Shown piece after piece: positions 54,941 to 63,637 of a stretch of DNA of 64,000 nt; position 1 is the stretch's first letter; every line of letters starts with the position of its first letter. The notes beneath the pieces are model-generated. The model did not search any database. It saw only the letters and a program-made list of their open reading frames with translations, and was not told where the DNA came from. The position numbers and the translations under genes are program-made. Source of the stretch: Flavobacterium psychrophilum (GTDB taxonomy: Bacteria > Bacteroidota > Bacteroidia > Flavobacteriales > Flavobacteriaceae); contig CAMCFT010000018.1 in the NCBI GenBank assembly GCA_945874225.1, positions 1 to 64,000 of the forward strand, in the 5' to 3' direction.

Positions 54941-54954
54941 TAACCCATAACCCT
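54897..54954 (+). repeat. TTAACCGATTAACC-type simple-repeat leader
   Basis: Repeated AATTAACCGA, TTAACCCCTAACCGA and GATAACCCATAACC units end at ATG 54955. Confidence 0.8.
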
Positions 54955-55590
54955 ATGAACACAACAATAGCAAATTTCTGGAACCACTTCAAAGAAAACA
55001 ATTTTGTTTTTCGTCTAATGTCCGATATCCCAAAAGAGGAACTAGAAAAATATTTCGGGAAATTAAACGAGCTCCTCTACGAATACAACAAAGATCTTGG
55101 CGTCATTATAACAAACGGCAATGACGAATCCGAATTAATCATTACCGCCAAAGGCAATCCCTATTTTTTCAAAGATGTAGAACTATTGGTACATTACGCA
55201 CCAATCATAAAACGATGGAAAATAACAGCCTTTCTCCAACCTGATGGAGACATCGATGAATTCGAAAAGGGCACCGACAAACCACTGGAGTACCATGGCA
55301 TCAGTTTAAAAATAAGTCAGATGTATTTCATACCCCTCGAAAACTGTGATAACCCAAATCGTTTGGGGATTAGAGTATACCTCAAAAATTACATCGTGCA
55401 CAAAGACAATCCAAGATTAAGAGAAGCAGTATACACCACTATCCAACACCTAGTCGGAGAAAAAGCTTTTGCAAACGACATCAACTTTATTGAGATCGTT
55501 CAATTAACTGCAGATACCCAAAAACCACAACCCATAGACCTATGCTATTTAAACGATTACTTAAGAGAATTCAATGATCCAATCCTATAA
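54955..55590 (+). CDS. Hypothetical protein, paralogue of the next gene
   Basis: 211 residues, cytoplasmic, acidic. Starts NTTIANFWNHFKENNFVF; mid-region LLVHYAPIIKRWKITAFLQP and DEFEKGTDKPLEYHGISLKI, then a C-terminal helix (TIQHLVGEKAFANDINFIEI). The neighbouring gene shares every one of these landmarks. I do not recognise a named family; by eye the proteins resemble Bacteroidota hypotheticals of mobile islands. Confidence 0.75.
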   Translation: MNTTIANFWNHFKENNFVFRLMSDIPKEELEKYFGKLNELLYEYNKDLGVIITNGNDESELIITAKGNPYFFKDVELLVHYAPIIKRWKITAFLQPDGDIDEFEKGTDKPLEYHGISLKISQMYFIPLENCDNPNRLGIRVYLKNYIVHKDNPRLREAVYTTIQHLVGEKAFANDINFIEIVQLTADTQKPQPIDLCYLNDYLREFNDPIL

Positions 55591-55620
55591 AAAAGCATTC
55601 AACATTAAAACAAAAAACCA

Positions 55621-55660
55621 GAAACAATTAACCAGTTAACCCTTTAATCAATTAACCATC
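55621..55660 (+). repeat. AATTAACCAGTTAACC-type simple-repeat leader
   Basis: AATTAACC and GTTAACCC units ending three bases before ATG 55661. Confidence 0.75.
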
Positions 55661-56314
55661 ATGAAACAAATCACCACCTTCTGGAACTACTTCAAAAAAA
55701 ACGAACAAGAAATAATAAATGCTCTATTCCTCGGAATAAATGGGGATGAAATCTACTCCCAATTCATAAAAAAATTCAACAATATTTCGAAAAGAATTAG
55801 TTTTGAAATAACAAAACCTGCTAACAATCGAGACAAATACAGAATAGTTTTTACAGCCTATGGGTATCGAAAACTATTCCCCAAAATCATGGCTCTCGAA
55901 AATCAGGCACCACCGCTAGAATACTTTACGGTTCAGGCATTTATAAAACCTTTTGAAAATACAGAAGAATACAAAAACGGTTCCGATAGGCCAGTTATTT
56001 TCGAAAACTATGAAATCAAAATTAGCGAAATTCAATTAGCATTAGCTGATTACAATATTGCAACCAAGCAGCTCAAAATCAATTTGTACCTACCCGATTA
56101 CAATGAAATCAAACAATACGAGGATCTAAAATTAAATATCGATTGGATACTGATGCAAATTATCGGAGAAATTGCCTTCCGAAAACACATCAAACAAATC
56201 CAGTTAAACCAAGTACCATTGGAACCAAAAGGACTGTTAAGCCTCATAGAGCTCCCGGATTACATTGACTATCTCTACAAAATCAATTCCAGAAAGAAAA
56301 CAAGACAAGTCTAG
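55661..56314 (+). CDS. Hypothetical protein, paralogue of the previous gene
   Basis: 217 residues. Landmarks in the same order as in the upstream gene: TTFWNYFKKNEQEI, ENQAPPLEYFTVQAFIKP, YKNGSDRPVIFENYEIKISE, and a C-terminal IIGEIAFRKHIKQIQLNQ. The two arose by tandem duplication. Function unknown. Confidence 0.75.
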   Translation: MKQITTFWNYFKKNEQEIINALFLGINGDEIYSQFIKKFNNISKRISFEITKPANNRDKYRIVFTAYGYRKLFPKIMALENQAPPLEYFTVQAFIKPFENTEEYKNGSDRPVIFENYEIKISEIQLALADYNIATKQLKINLYLPDYNEIKQYEDLKLNIDWILMQIIGEIAFRKHIKQIQLNQVPLEPKGLLSLIELPDYIDYLYKINSRKKTRQV

Positions 56315-56360
56315 TTAAACTACCTCAAATAGGATATCCCAAATAAAATCTAAAAATCCA

Positions 56361-56388
56361 CTGTCACTATGAGCCTGTCGAAGGACCT
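56361..56388. repeat. Dispersed repeat ATGAGCCTGTCGAAGGACC
   Basis: CTGTCACTATGAGCCTGTCG then AAGGACC, a variant of the family seen at 51393. Confidence 0.55.
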
Positions 56389-56403
56389 AACTAACATTCG
56401 AAA

Positions 56404-56444
56404 TTTTAACAAAATATACAGTTTAACTGCATATTTTGTTAAAA
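56404..56444. promoter_or_regulatory. 41-bp palindrome upstream of the hydrolase gene
   Basis: TTTTAACAAAATATACAG / CTGCATATTTTGTTAAAA around TTTAA. It is almost the same as the palindrome at 58927. Two TAnnTTTG boxes follow (TACTTTTG 56470-56477, TACATTTG 56482-56489), so it is probably an operator of the gene at 56530. Confidence 0.7.
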
Positions 56445-56529
56445 CCAAGAACCAAAAAATACTACCTAATACTTTTGCTTTTACATTTGATATAAGGAGT
56501 ATAATTAATCAAGAGTAGTTAATCAATTC

Positions 56530-57744
56530 ATGTCAACAGCAATCTACATATCAGGTCTCGGACAATCCGCAAACAAAGAATCCGTAGAAAAATATGCGGC
56601 ACGATATATTAAAGAATTAGAATACAGCACAACAGGAACCTGCTATTACACCAAAGTGGAAAAAGTATATTACAATGACGATCAAAGTAGCTTGGCAGTT
56701 CAAATATATGCACATCCAAAAAAGGACAATAAACCATCTAGGGATAAACTAATCTATACCATTTACGATTTCGAGTACAACGAACTCTTAAATCAAAAAT
56801 TTCAAAAAAAAAGTATTCTAGCAAAGAATATTGCATTAATGCTACTGGTAATCCGAAAATTACCAGCACTTATAGCAAGCGTTTTCAGTACAACAACCTA
56901 CCACAAAAGAGCACAAACATTCTACATGTTCCTGATATTCTTAGCAATGTCATTAGCGGTCTTACTAATCATTCCCTCTTTTTTTGGATTTATAGATGGT
57001 AGCAATTTAGCTTTCTTTAGAGATCATTTAGATAAAAATGTAATTGATAATTTGAAAAATTTAAGAGATATTAGTATAAAGATGCTCCCTCTGACTTCTT
57101 TAGTAATCATATTTCTTCCTGAATCCAATACACTTTTGTCTAAAGTAGCAGCTGAATTTACCACCATCGACAACTACATCCAATACGGAGAACAGTCTCA
57201 AATTATCCAAGGCAACCTTGATGCCCTAATAGAATACATTGTAGAAAACGAAGGAAAAGAGGAGGAGCAACAAAAGATACACCTCCATACCTACAGCTTC
57301 GGTAGTATTATTGCACTCGATGCCCTATTTCCAATTGGCAACGAACCATGTGACAACATACAATCAAATGTAAACCTGCTAATCACGGTAGGAGCACCCT
57401 ATGAATTCATCGACAACTACTATAAAAATTTCTACAAAGAACGCATAGACAAAATGACCTCCAAGATACAATGGATAAACGTTTATTCTCTGATGGATGC
57501 CTTTGCTAGCAACTTCCGTTACACCAACAACGTCGGCGAAGCCGAATACGGTATACTAAACAAAAAAGAAATCCCAATCAACATCAATTACGAAATTGCC
57601 CGAAAAAACACCTACAACCTATTCAGTTTCCTGACCCTCAAACACATCTCCATGCACAAATCCTATTGGGACGACTCTAAATCCGGCCAATCCTGCACCC
57701 GGCTAATATTCAACAAAATGAAGGAATTAGGATATTGGAATTAG
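56530..57744 (+). CDS. Membrane-anchored alpha/beta-hydrolase-like protein
   Basis: 404 residues. N-terminal cytoplasmic part (IYISGLGQSANKESVEKYAA) already resembles a hydrolase strand with an oxyanion turn. Two membrane helices at ~137-160 (FYMFLIFLAMSLAVLLIIPS) and ~190-207. The nucleophile elbow is HTYSFGSIIALDAL at ~258-270 (T-Y-S-F-G, a GxSxG variant) and a late His in LKHISMHKSYWDD fits a catalytic triad, so a serine esterase or lipase is plausible. Position beside a restriction-like nuclease and between two matching palindromes suggests an accessory or defence role. Confidence 0.65.
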   Translation: MSTAIYISGLGQSANKESVEKYAARYIKELEYSTTGTCYYTKVEKVYYNDDQSSLAVQIYAHPKKDNKPSRDKLIYTIYDFEYNELLNQKFQKKSILAKNIALMLLVIRKLPALIASVFSTTTYHKRAQTFYMFLIFLAMSLAVLLIIPSFFGFIDGSNLAFFRDHLDKNVIDNLKNLRDISIKMLPLTSLVIIFLPESNTLLSKVAAEFTTIDNYIQYGEQSQIIQGNLDALIEYIVENEGKEEEQQKIHLHTYSFGSIIALDALFPIGNEPCDNIQSNVNLLITVGAPYEFIDNYYKNFYKERIDKMTSKIQWINVYSLMDAFASNFRYTNNVGEAEYGILNKKEIPININYEIARKNTYNLFSFLTLKHISMHKSYWDDSKSGQSCTRLIFNKMKELGYWN

Positions 57745-57818
57745 GATATTGGAATTAGTAAAATTGAATTGTAAAAATAAATTTCTCTTGAAAGAAGAAT
57801 TATAAAAACAAAAGAATT

Positions 57819-58742
57819 ATGGAAAATAAAAAAGTAATTGCTCCGGCAGCGATTAATAGTTTGATCGAAGCATTAACAAATATTTACTGGTATAAATCTG
57901 AATTACGAAGTTTTATAATGAATACAATTAGTGATCCTTCTATTTTAGTTAAATTAAACTGGGAAGATTATAAAAGAAATATTGTTTCAACTCTTGTGAA
58001 TTTTTTAGCAAAATATCAAGATACTTATCAAAATGATTTACTAAAACTAATGAATGAAGTATGTAAAATAAATGATTTTTCACATTTGGAAAGAATTGAA
58101 GACGGGAAAGAGAAAGCGAAAAATGCTAAAAAATCTGTTGAAGCTTTAAGAATACAAATCATAGGACATCAAGATTTAGTCGATGAACAAAAGCTGCAAG
58201 AAGAGCGAAGACAAAAAGCATATGAAAAGACATTAAAAGTAACAGGAGTTCAAGAAAAACTTGATAAAATAAAAGATAATTTTTACAAACTTGTTGGCTC
58301 TGACAATCCACAAGCGAGAGGATTTCAATTAGAAAAAATTATAAAAGAACTATTCAATCTTTTTGATTTAGACTCTAAAGCTTCATTTAGAATTACAGGA
58401 GAGCAAATAGATGGTGCATTTACTTTTGAGAGTGCAGATTTTCTTTTCGAAGGAAAATGGCAACAAGAATTAGTTGGTATTCAAGATTTAGATGCTTTTA
58501 GTGGTAAACTAACACGAAAACTTGAAAATACATTGGGACTATTTCTATCAATCAACGGTTTCTCCGAAGATGCAGTAAAAGCTCATTCAACGGGCAGAAG
58601 ATTAATGATTTTAATGGATGGTTCTGATATTATGGGTGTATTAGAAGGAAGAATTGATTTATTACAACTTCTTTTAAGAAAACGTAGACATGCATCACAA
58701 ACAGGAAATATTTATTTAAAACTGCACGAAATAATATCATAA
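57819..58742 (+). CDS. PD-(D/E)XK restriction-endonuclease-like protein
   Basis: 307 residues. The N-terminal half is helical with a coiled coil (~95-150). The C-terminal ~150 residues follow the restriction-like fold: RGFQLEKIIKELFNLFDLDS, then GEQIDGAFTFESADFLFEGK with catalytic Asp (QIDGAF) and E-G-K (ExK), and a final GLFLSINGFSEDAVKAHSTG as seen in Mrr-like nucleases acting on a shared substrate. Likely cuts DNA in defence against phage or plasmids. The recognition partner is not visible unless it is the upstream hydrolase-like protein. Confidence 0.8.
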   Translation: MENKKVIAPAAINSLIEALTNIYWYKSELRSFIMNTISDPSILVKLNWEDYKRNIVSTLVNFLAKYQDTYQNDLLKLMNEVCKINDFSHLERIEDGKEKAKNAKKSVEALRIQIIGHQDLVDEQKLQEERRQKAYEKTLKVTGVQEKLDKIKDNFYKLVGSDNPQARGFQLEKIIKELFNLFDLDSKASFRITGEQIDGAFTFESADFLFEGKWQQELVGIQDLDAFSGKLTRKLENTLGLFLSINGFSEDAVKAHSTGRRLMILMDGSDIMGVLEGRIDLLQLLLRKRRHASQTGNIYLKLHEIIS

Positions 58743-59030
58743 GTCTAAAATCTGTCTTCTTATTACCGTTTGGTTTAGCATTTGATTTAGTGAAATTGGA
58801 ATTTTTATCAATTTCTGTTATGTCAAAACTATTTAACATTGGTGAGTACTTCTCGAATGTAACAATGTAGCTCAAAATAATAATCAAAAACCATCAAATC
58901 CTTAACTGAGTATCTACAACCAAAACTTTAACAAAATATACAGTTAAACTGCATATTTTGTTAAACTTCATTTCTTTAAGTAAGTATTTACTCGCCATGT
59001 GCATAATTTTATATCATTATCTGCGGATAA
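58743..59030. other. Intergenic region with palindrome
   Basis: About 290 bp without a gene; its only notable element is the palindrome at 58927-58965. Confidence 0.6.
58927..58965. promoter_or_regulatory. 39-bp palindrome, near-copy of the element at 56404
   Basis: TTTAACAAAATATACAG / CTGCATATTTTGTTAAA around TTAAA. Differs from 56404 only in the orientation of the AT core. Together the two bracket the hydrolase and nuclease genes. Confidence 0.7.
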
Positions 59031-59303
59031 ATTAGGAAACCTCAAAGAGTAAGAAATAACAATAGGCAATCAAGGAGATATATAAAAAAGGACAGAGAAG
59101 AAATACGGAATACCTTAAGTGAAGTTCGATAAGAATTGGCTAAAGTAAAAAAGAAACTAGACAATTTAGTTTCTCAATTAATACGGTAAAAAGAAATTCA
59201 TCCAGAATTAGATAGGCTAGTTCGTGCCTTACAAGGTATCAATGATGGAATATACAAAACTATCGAAATTGAAAATTGGGTAGTAATGAATTCAATGAAC
59301 TAA
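59031..59303 (+). pseudogene. Remnant coiled-coil gene with two in-frame stops
   Basis: One continuous frame reads YIKKDREEIRNTLSEVR-stop-ELAKVKKKLDNLVSQLIR-stop-KEIHPELDRLVRALQGINDG and ends at TAA 59301. The stops are TAA at 59130 and 59187, both after Arg codons. Sequence on both sides remains protein-like, so this is a recently decayed gene rather than random sequence. No start codon is visible in the frame. Confidence 0.5.
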
Positions 59304-59318
59304 TAAAAAAATTTAAAA

Positions 59319-60539
59319 ATGGATAAATTCAAAAAACAAAGCATTAACAAAGAGAATTTCTTTCCTATTGATGATGGAATCGAAATAAGTATCTTGTTGA
59401 CATTAGTAGAAAAAAGCGATTATTATAAAAACATCCTAGAATATTTCGATATCGATGCAAAAAATAATTCTAAAATAAATGTTAAAGGAGCAAAAACACT
59501 TTTTACTGTGATCAAAAAGCTGAATCAAAGGTATATTAAAGAAGATTTAATAAGCAACCTCAACGACATTAATTTTGATTACGAAAAAGGATTTGCAGTA
59601 CAATTTAATAATCTTACAGGCAATCAATATTTGGCAAATCTTGAAATTAATTCACTTAAAGCAACCCCCATTCATTCTGGCGAAAGAGATTTCTTTTCAC
59701 ATTTATACGAAATAGACAAATATGCCAGTAAATTAATTAAAAACAAGTTCAATGATATTTTAGATCAAAATTTGGAACTTTTAAAAACAAAAGGAGAACA
59801 CGTCAAAAAATACAGATTAATTCACGATAATGAAGAAAACACATTCTACTTTCGTGCCATAGTTTCTGAAGACAGATATCAAAATTACGACAACAGCTTA
59901 ACAGTGGTAATTGCATTACTAAAACTACATTTCGAAATGATTGCAACTGACGTGATTTATGACCTTCATTTTTTTGAATACAATGAATCATTTATCAGAA
60001 TGTTTTTCAAAACATCAGAAACCAAAGAGCTAAAAGGTGTTGGATTCCTCGAGAACGCCCTTCAAGTCTCAAATGATGAAATAAAACGAGAAGCTTTAAA
60101 ATTCTCTAACGTATGCTCCATTATTTTCGAAGACACAAAAAACGCAGAACAACGTTTAGTTATTAAACCCAAAGACATTAAATCAAAAGTACTATCAATC
60201 ACGCATGGTACAGGACCAAAAAAAGCATTTAAAAATCTAGAAGATTTTACACAAGCAAAAGAAAATTTCACTAGTCTGTACAAAGAAATTGAAACCATTA
60301 CCAAACTAAAAGACCACAATCAAATTGTCCATTTAGTAAAAAGTAAAATTGAAAATTCCAATACAGTAGAAATAAAAAAATACAAAGAAGAACTAAAGAA
60401 AGTATTATTGATTGAAATAAAAACCACCACCCAATTACTAGAAACCTTTAATAAACTTATTTTTTTAGAAGGACTAGAAATTGACGCCAAAGAATACCTA
60501 AGGTATATACTTTATGAAGCATTAATTGATCGAAGATAA
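59319..60539 (+). CDS. Hypothetical cytoplasmic protein
   Basis: 406 residues, no signal peptide or membrane helix, mixed alpha/beta (NFFPIDDGIEISILLTLVEK; KKYRLIHDNEENTFYFRAIV; LTVVIALLKLHFEMIATDVI) with a helical, Lys/Glu-rich C-terminus (~310-406). I do not recognise the family. It lies in the probable defence region, 30 bp before a small gene and 436 bp before the large unknown gene, so the three may be one operon. Confidence 0.75.
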   Translation: MDKFKKQSINKENFFPIDDGIEISILLTLVEKSDYYKNILEYFDIDAKNNSKINVKGAKTLFTVIKKLNQRYIKEDLISNLNDINFDYEKGFAVQFNNLTGNQYLANLEINSLKATPIHSGERDFFSHLYEIDKYASKLIKNKFNDILDQNLELLKTKGEHVKKYRLIHDNEENTFYFRAIVSEDRYQNYDNSLTVVIALLKLHFEMIATDVIYDLHFFEYNESFIRMFFKTSETKELKGVGFLENALQVSNDEIKREALKFSNVCSIIFEDTKNAEQRLVIKPKDIKSKVLSITHGTGPKKAFKNLEDFTQAKENFTSLYKEIETITKLKDHNQIVHLVKSKIENSNTVEIKKYKEELKKVLLIEIKTTTQLLETFNKLIFLEGLEIDAKEYLRYILYEALIDRR

Positions 60540-60568
60540 AATAATAAAAATATTTAAATTACATAAAA

Positions 60569-60892
60569 ATGGCAGAATATAGAATTTCAGGAATTTGGAA
60601 AAATGGTGAAGTAATAACCCATTATGCAGTTCATTTAAGAACCAAAAATGCTAATGGTATTGGTTATACTATTGAACGTGCGGTAAAGATGACAAAAGCA
60701 GCTACAGTTACATTACTACAAAATCAACAAAATAATGCAAAGACCTATCTCTGGAATTATACATCAGCTGGGTGGTCAGCAGGAAGTGACATACATGTAG
60801 TAAATGCGAATCCTCCTTTCCTTAGAACAAATCATGATAATATAGTAAAAGATAATCTACTACATCTAGTTGATTATGGATATGTATTTTAA
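60569..60892 (+). CDS. Small protein, possibly DUF3892-like
   Basis: 107 residues, soluble. YRISGIWKNGEVITHYAVHL resembles the first strands of DUF3892 proteins (short single-domain proteins with a K/R-rich start); the identification is by eye only. The C-terminal half has a Trp pair and NPPFLRTNHDNIVKDNLLHL. Between two unknown genes on the same strand. Confidence 0.6.
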   Translation: MAEYRISGIWKNGEVITHYAVHLRTKNANGIGYTIERAVKMTKAATVTLLQNQQNNAKTYLWNYTSAGWSAGSDIHVVNANPPFLRTNHDNIVKDNLLHLVDYGYVF

Positions 60893-60974
60893 ACTGTTAC
60901 CTTCTAAACCTAAAGCATCAATATTCATAAACGGTATCGACAACGACAATCCTGAACAGATTAGAATATAATAA

Positions 60975-62804
60975 ATGAAGCAAAAAAATAATATTGGAAT
61001 TAAAATGGAAGAACATTTATTGCTTAACGAAAATGCTTATTTATATAAAAAACCACAAGGCTTTCTATTAAGTAAGAATAAAATAAACCAGTTATTCAGG
61101 CAGATTTCTCAAAAAACAGATAAAGATGGTAATTTCTTAATTGATATTCGTCATGTTGTTACACAGGTTAGAGACAAAGATATTAATTATTCTATTTGTG
61201 TTTTTAAATTTAAAACCAAACCAAGTTTTGTAGATATTGTAATAGATCAATGGATGGAGACTAAGCTTGCTTATTTTGTTTTAGCAGAATTTGAAAAATA
61301 CATCGTTATTACAAAAAAAAATATTTCTGGTTTGGCTGATTTTATTAAAAAAATTGACTCAATAGATTATGAAGTATTGTCAACATTGTTTATTGACAAT
61401 AGTACTCAGTATGAAAAACTTGGTTTGAAAAATATGAGCTTATCGGACAAAGCCATCAGAAGTAAAACTATGGAATCTAATGATTTGCAAGAAAATTTTT
61501 CAACAGTTGGTTCTAGTAATTATATTGTTGATAATTTACGAGTGAGCACTGAAGGTACAAAAATTGCATTATCACTAAATACTTCTAGGGTTAATAAGTT
61601 TGGTTCAAGAAATCATTTGGAAGCTTTCTTTGATTGGGCTCATGATGTAGTCCAAAAACTAGAAGATTATGCTCCACAAAATACCTTTTTGAATGTTTTC
61701 GCCCAACCAATTAGCTTTGAAAGTCAACGCGTAGATTTGATTCCGGTTGCTGTATTATTTTTATTTACTAAAATTTATGAAGATTTTGAAAATCATCGTA
61801 TCACTGATTGTGTTTTTGTTACGGAATCAGGTCATAGAACAATTAATCTGTTTAATTATATTAATCAATTTCAGCGATTACTTCAAATAACACGACACGT
61901 TTTAGACGATGGAACTGTTCAGTATTTTGCTATTTCTACATTGACCGATGATTTGGAATTGCGAATAAATGAAAAATCGATTACCATACATTCAAAAAAA
62001 TTAAGTCAGGTAAAACTGGTAACGGATACTGGACATTTAAGAAGTATTACAGAATACATTAATAGTTCCAATCAATTCATTATTAATTTTGATCGATTGG
62101 AATTAGTCTATACCAACCGTAAGTTGTTTCGTGATAACCGTCTGTTAGGAAATATTGATTATTTTTTGAATGCCTTTTTACCTTATACTGAACTTAACGT
62201 CATAACAGATGAGAAAGGTGCTTTTACCGCTGCTTCAACAAATTTTGAACCGAATTGTTGTTTTGGGTTTGTGGAAACTACTTTTTCAATAAAATCTGAT
62301 TTTTTTGTTTGTGATGATTTAGGGAATGAATGGGCAGATCATATAGGTATTACAACTGATACTATTTCCTTTTATCATTCTAAATGTAAAGATGCAGGTT
62401 ATTCAGCATCAGCTTTTCAAGATATAATAGGACAAGCATTAAAAAACATCTCAAATTTAAGTCCTCGGGAATATCAATTAGACTCAAAACGAGCGGTATG
62501 GTCTAGAAATTATAATGCTCCAGGAATTGCTACAAATATTGCTCGATTACGCCACGGAACCAGTGTAGAAGATTTAATAGAAGCCTATAATACAACAATT
62601 AAAAACCCTAATTTTAATCGTGAGATTTATTTAGTAGTTAATTTTATTTCTAAAGATGGTTTACGTGAAAGATTGGAAAGATTAAGAGATGCTGAAGCTT
62701 TTCCTGAGCGTAATGAAGTTATTCAAATACTATGGTTTTTATCTTCTTTTCTTTATATTTGTGCTGAGCAAGGTATAAAAGGATATATCTGTTGTAAACC
62801 ATAA
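60975..62804 (+). CDS. Large protein with possible nuclease-like C-terminal domain
   Basis: 609 residues (or 599 from ATG 61005, where MEEHLLLNENAYLYKKP looks like a more natural start). Soluble. The C-terminal part (~435-600) contains FFVCDDLGNEWADHIGI, DTISFYHSKCKDAGYSASA and FQDIIGQALKNISNL. As I recall, this pattern (DD-G-E-ADxIxI ... VxFxHxKxS ... SAxxxDxxGQAxKN) occurs at the ends of several phage-defence and helicase-associated proteins and resembles a PD-(D/E)XK core. The N-terminal two thirds are unrecognised. Candidate defence effector. Confidence 0.65.
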   Translation: MKQKNNIGIKMEEHLLLNENAYLYKKPQGFLLSKNKINQLFRQISQKTDKDGNFLIDIRHVVTQVRDKDINYSICVFKFKTKPSFVDIVIDQWMETKLAYFVLAEFEKYIVITKKNISGLADFIKKIDSIDYEVLSTLFIDNSTQYEKLGLKNMSLSDKAIRSKTMESNDLQENFSTVGSSNYIVDNLRVSTEGTKIALSLNTSRVNKFGSRNHLEAFFDWAHDVVQKLEDYAPQNTFLNVFAQPISFESQRVDLIPVAVLFLFTKIYEDFENHRITDCVFVTESGHRTINLFNYINQFQRLLQITRHVLDDGTVQYFAISTLTDDLELRINEKSITIHSKKLSQVKLVTDTGHLRSITEYINSSNQFIINFDRLELVYTNRKLFRDNRLLGNIDYFLNAFLPYTELNVITDEKGAFTAASTNFEPNCCFGFVETTFSIKSDFFVCDDLGNEWADHIGITTDTISFYHSKCKDAGYSASAFQDIIGQALKNISNLSPREYQLDSKRAVWSRNYNAPGIATNIARLRHGTSVEDLIEAYNTTIKNPNFNREIYLVVNFISKDGLRERLERLRDAEAFPERNEVIQILWFLSSFLYICAEQGIKGYICCKP

Positions 62805-63289
62805 AAAACTAACAGAACTGATTTAACCAAATCTACCAAGTAAAACTTTGTAGACACAATAAAAATGACACCCTCTGGTGCTCGTTTACAACGAGTACCT
62901 ATTTTCAAATTGAAAAACAAAACGTAGCGTTTGCAACGCGGATAATAAAACAGGATAGCCGGAAACTGAATCAAAGAGTTGGTAAGAAAAATTATCATTT
63001 ATTTTATTGCTGGGTTCCCCAAGGATGGCGCGAGCTTCTAGTTTGTAACCATAAAGATAAAAAACTTCCCATGAACGCCAATGGAAAATGAAGCAAGAAA
63101 AACATTCTCCATATTACACCACAAAAATCAAGAGATTATATGTATAGAATTGTAAAAGCATACAAAAGCTCTACATATTTGCTAACAATTAATAACCTCA
63201 AGAAAAACTGACAATCAAAAGCGTAATCTACTCGGATTATAATTAATAAAAGTTATAGACTAACACTCTTTCTCTTTTATTCAAAGTAA
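62805..63289. other. Intergenic region with two REP-like hairpins
   Basis: About 485 bp. Two hairpins lie at 62881-62939; the remainder is featureless. Confidence 0.6.
62881..62939. repeat. Pair of REP-like hairpins
   Basis: CTCGTTTACAACGAG (62881-62895) and GCGTTTGCAACGC (62927-62939) are two short stem-loops with related TTxxAA loops, 31 bases apart. This is the layout of REP sequences mobilised by RAYT transposases; no RAYT gene is in the window. Confidence 0.5.
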
Positions 63290-63637
63290 TTAATCCTTCT
63301 TTTTTTTGAAATATATCTCTTTTTTAGAAATATCGCCTTTTCTCCCCTCCTCAATTTCCCAATCTTTCCAACGTCTTGCATAACGAATTTTATTTCGGGA
63401 AATAAAATAATGGGATTTGCAGTCAAAACTCCAATTCCCTATTGAGGGATTTAAAGAAACTGTTTTACCATCAAAAATTAATTCCCAGTCTGTAGGTGAA
63501 AGTGGAGTTACTACTTCATTACCGCAGCCACAAACACATTTATGAATTGCGGTACAATATTGTATTGAGATATACAAAACACCATCCTCAATTTGTTCTG
63601 GAATTAATTCTGCGAATTGGAATGCGATTTTTTTCAT
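63290..63637 (-). CDS. DUF6527 family protein
   Basis: 115 residues. It matches the family pattern as I recall it: ELIPEQIEDGVLYISIQYCT, the zinc-like cluster KCVCGCGNEVVTPLSPTDW, and SIGNWSFDCKSHYFISRNKI. The Cys (CxCGCG ... C) and His residues suggest a small metal-binding domain. I recall this family beside ubiquitin-like conjugation genes (multi-ubiquitin, ThiF/E1). Here it overlaps the upstream deaminase-like gene by 4 bp (ATGA), so the two are coupled. Confidence 0.8.
   Translation of the reverse strand: MKKIAFQFAELIPEQIEDGVLYISIQYCTAIHKCVCGCGNEVVTPLSPTDWELIFDGKTVSLNPSIGNWSFDCKSHYFISRNKIRYARRWKDWEIEEGRKGDISKKEIYFKKKKD

Noticed and set aside
58630..58887. 85-codon opposite-strand frame overlapping the end of the restriction-like gene.
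   Set aside because: More than a third lies antisense to clear coding sequence and the rest is hydrophobic low-complexity.
56404..58965. The twin palindromes as terminal inverted repeats of a transposon.
   Set aside because: Each is itself a full palindrome, related copies occur at other promoters, there is no transposase, and no target-site duplication was seen.
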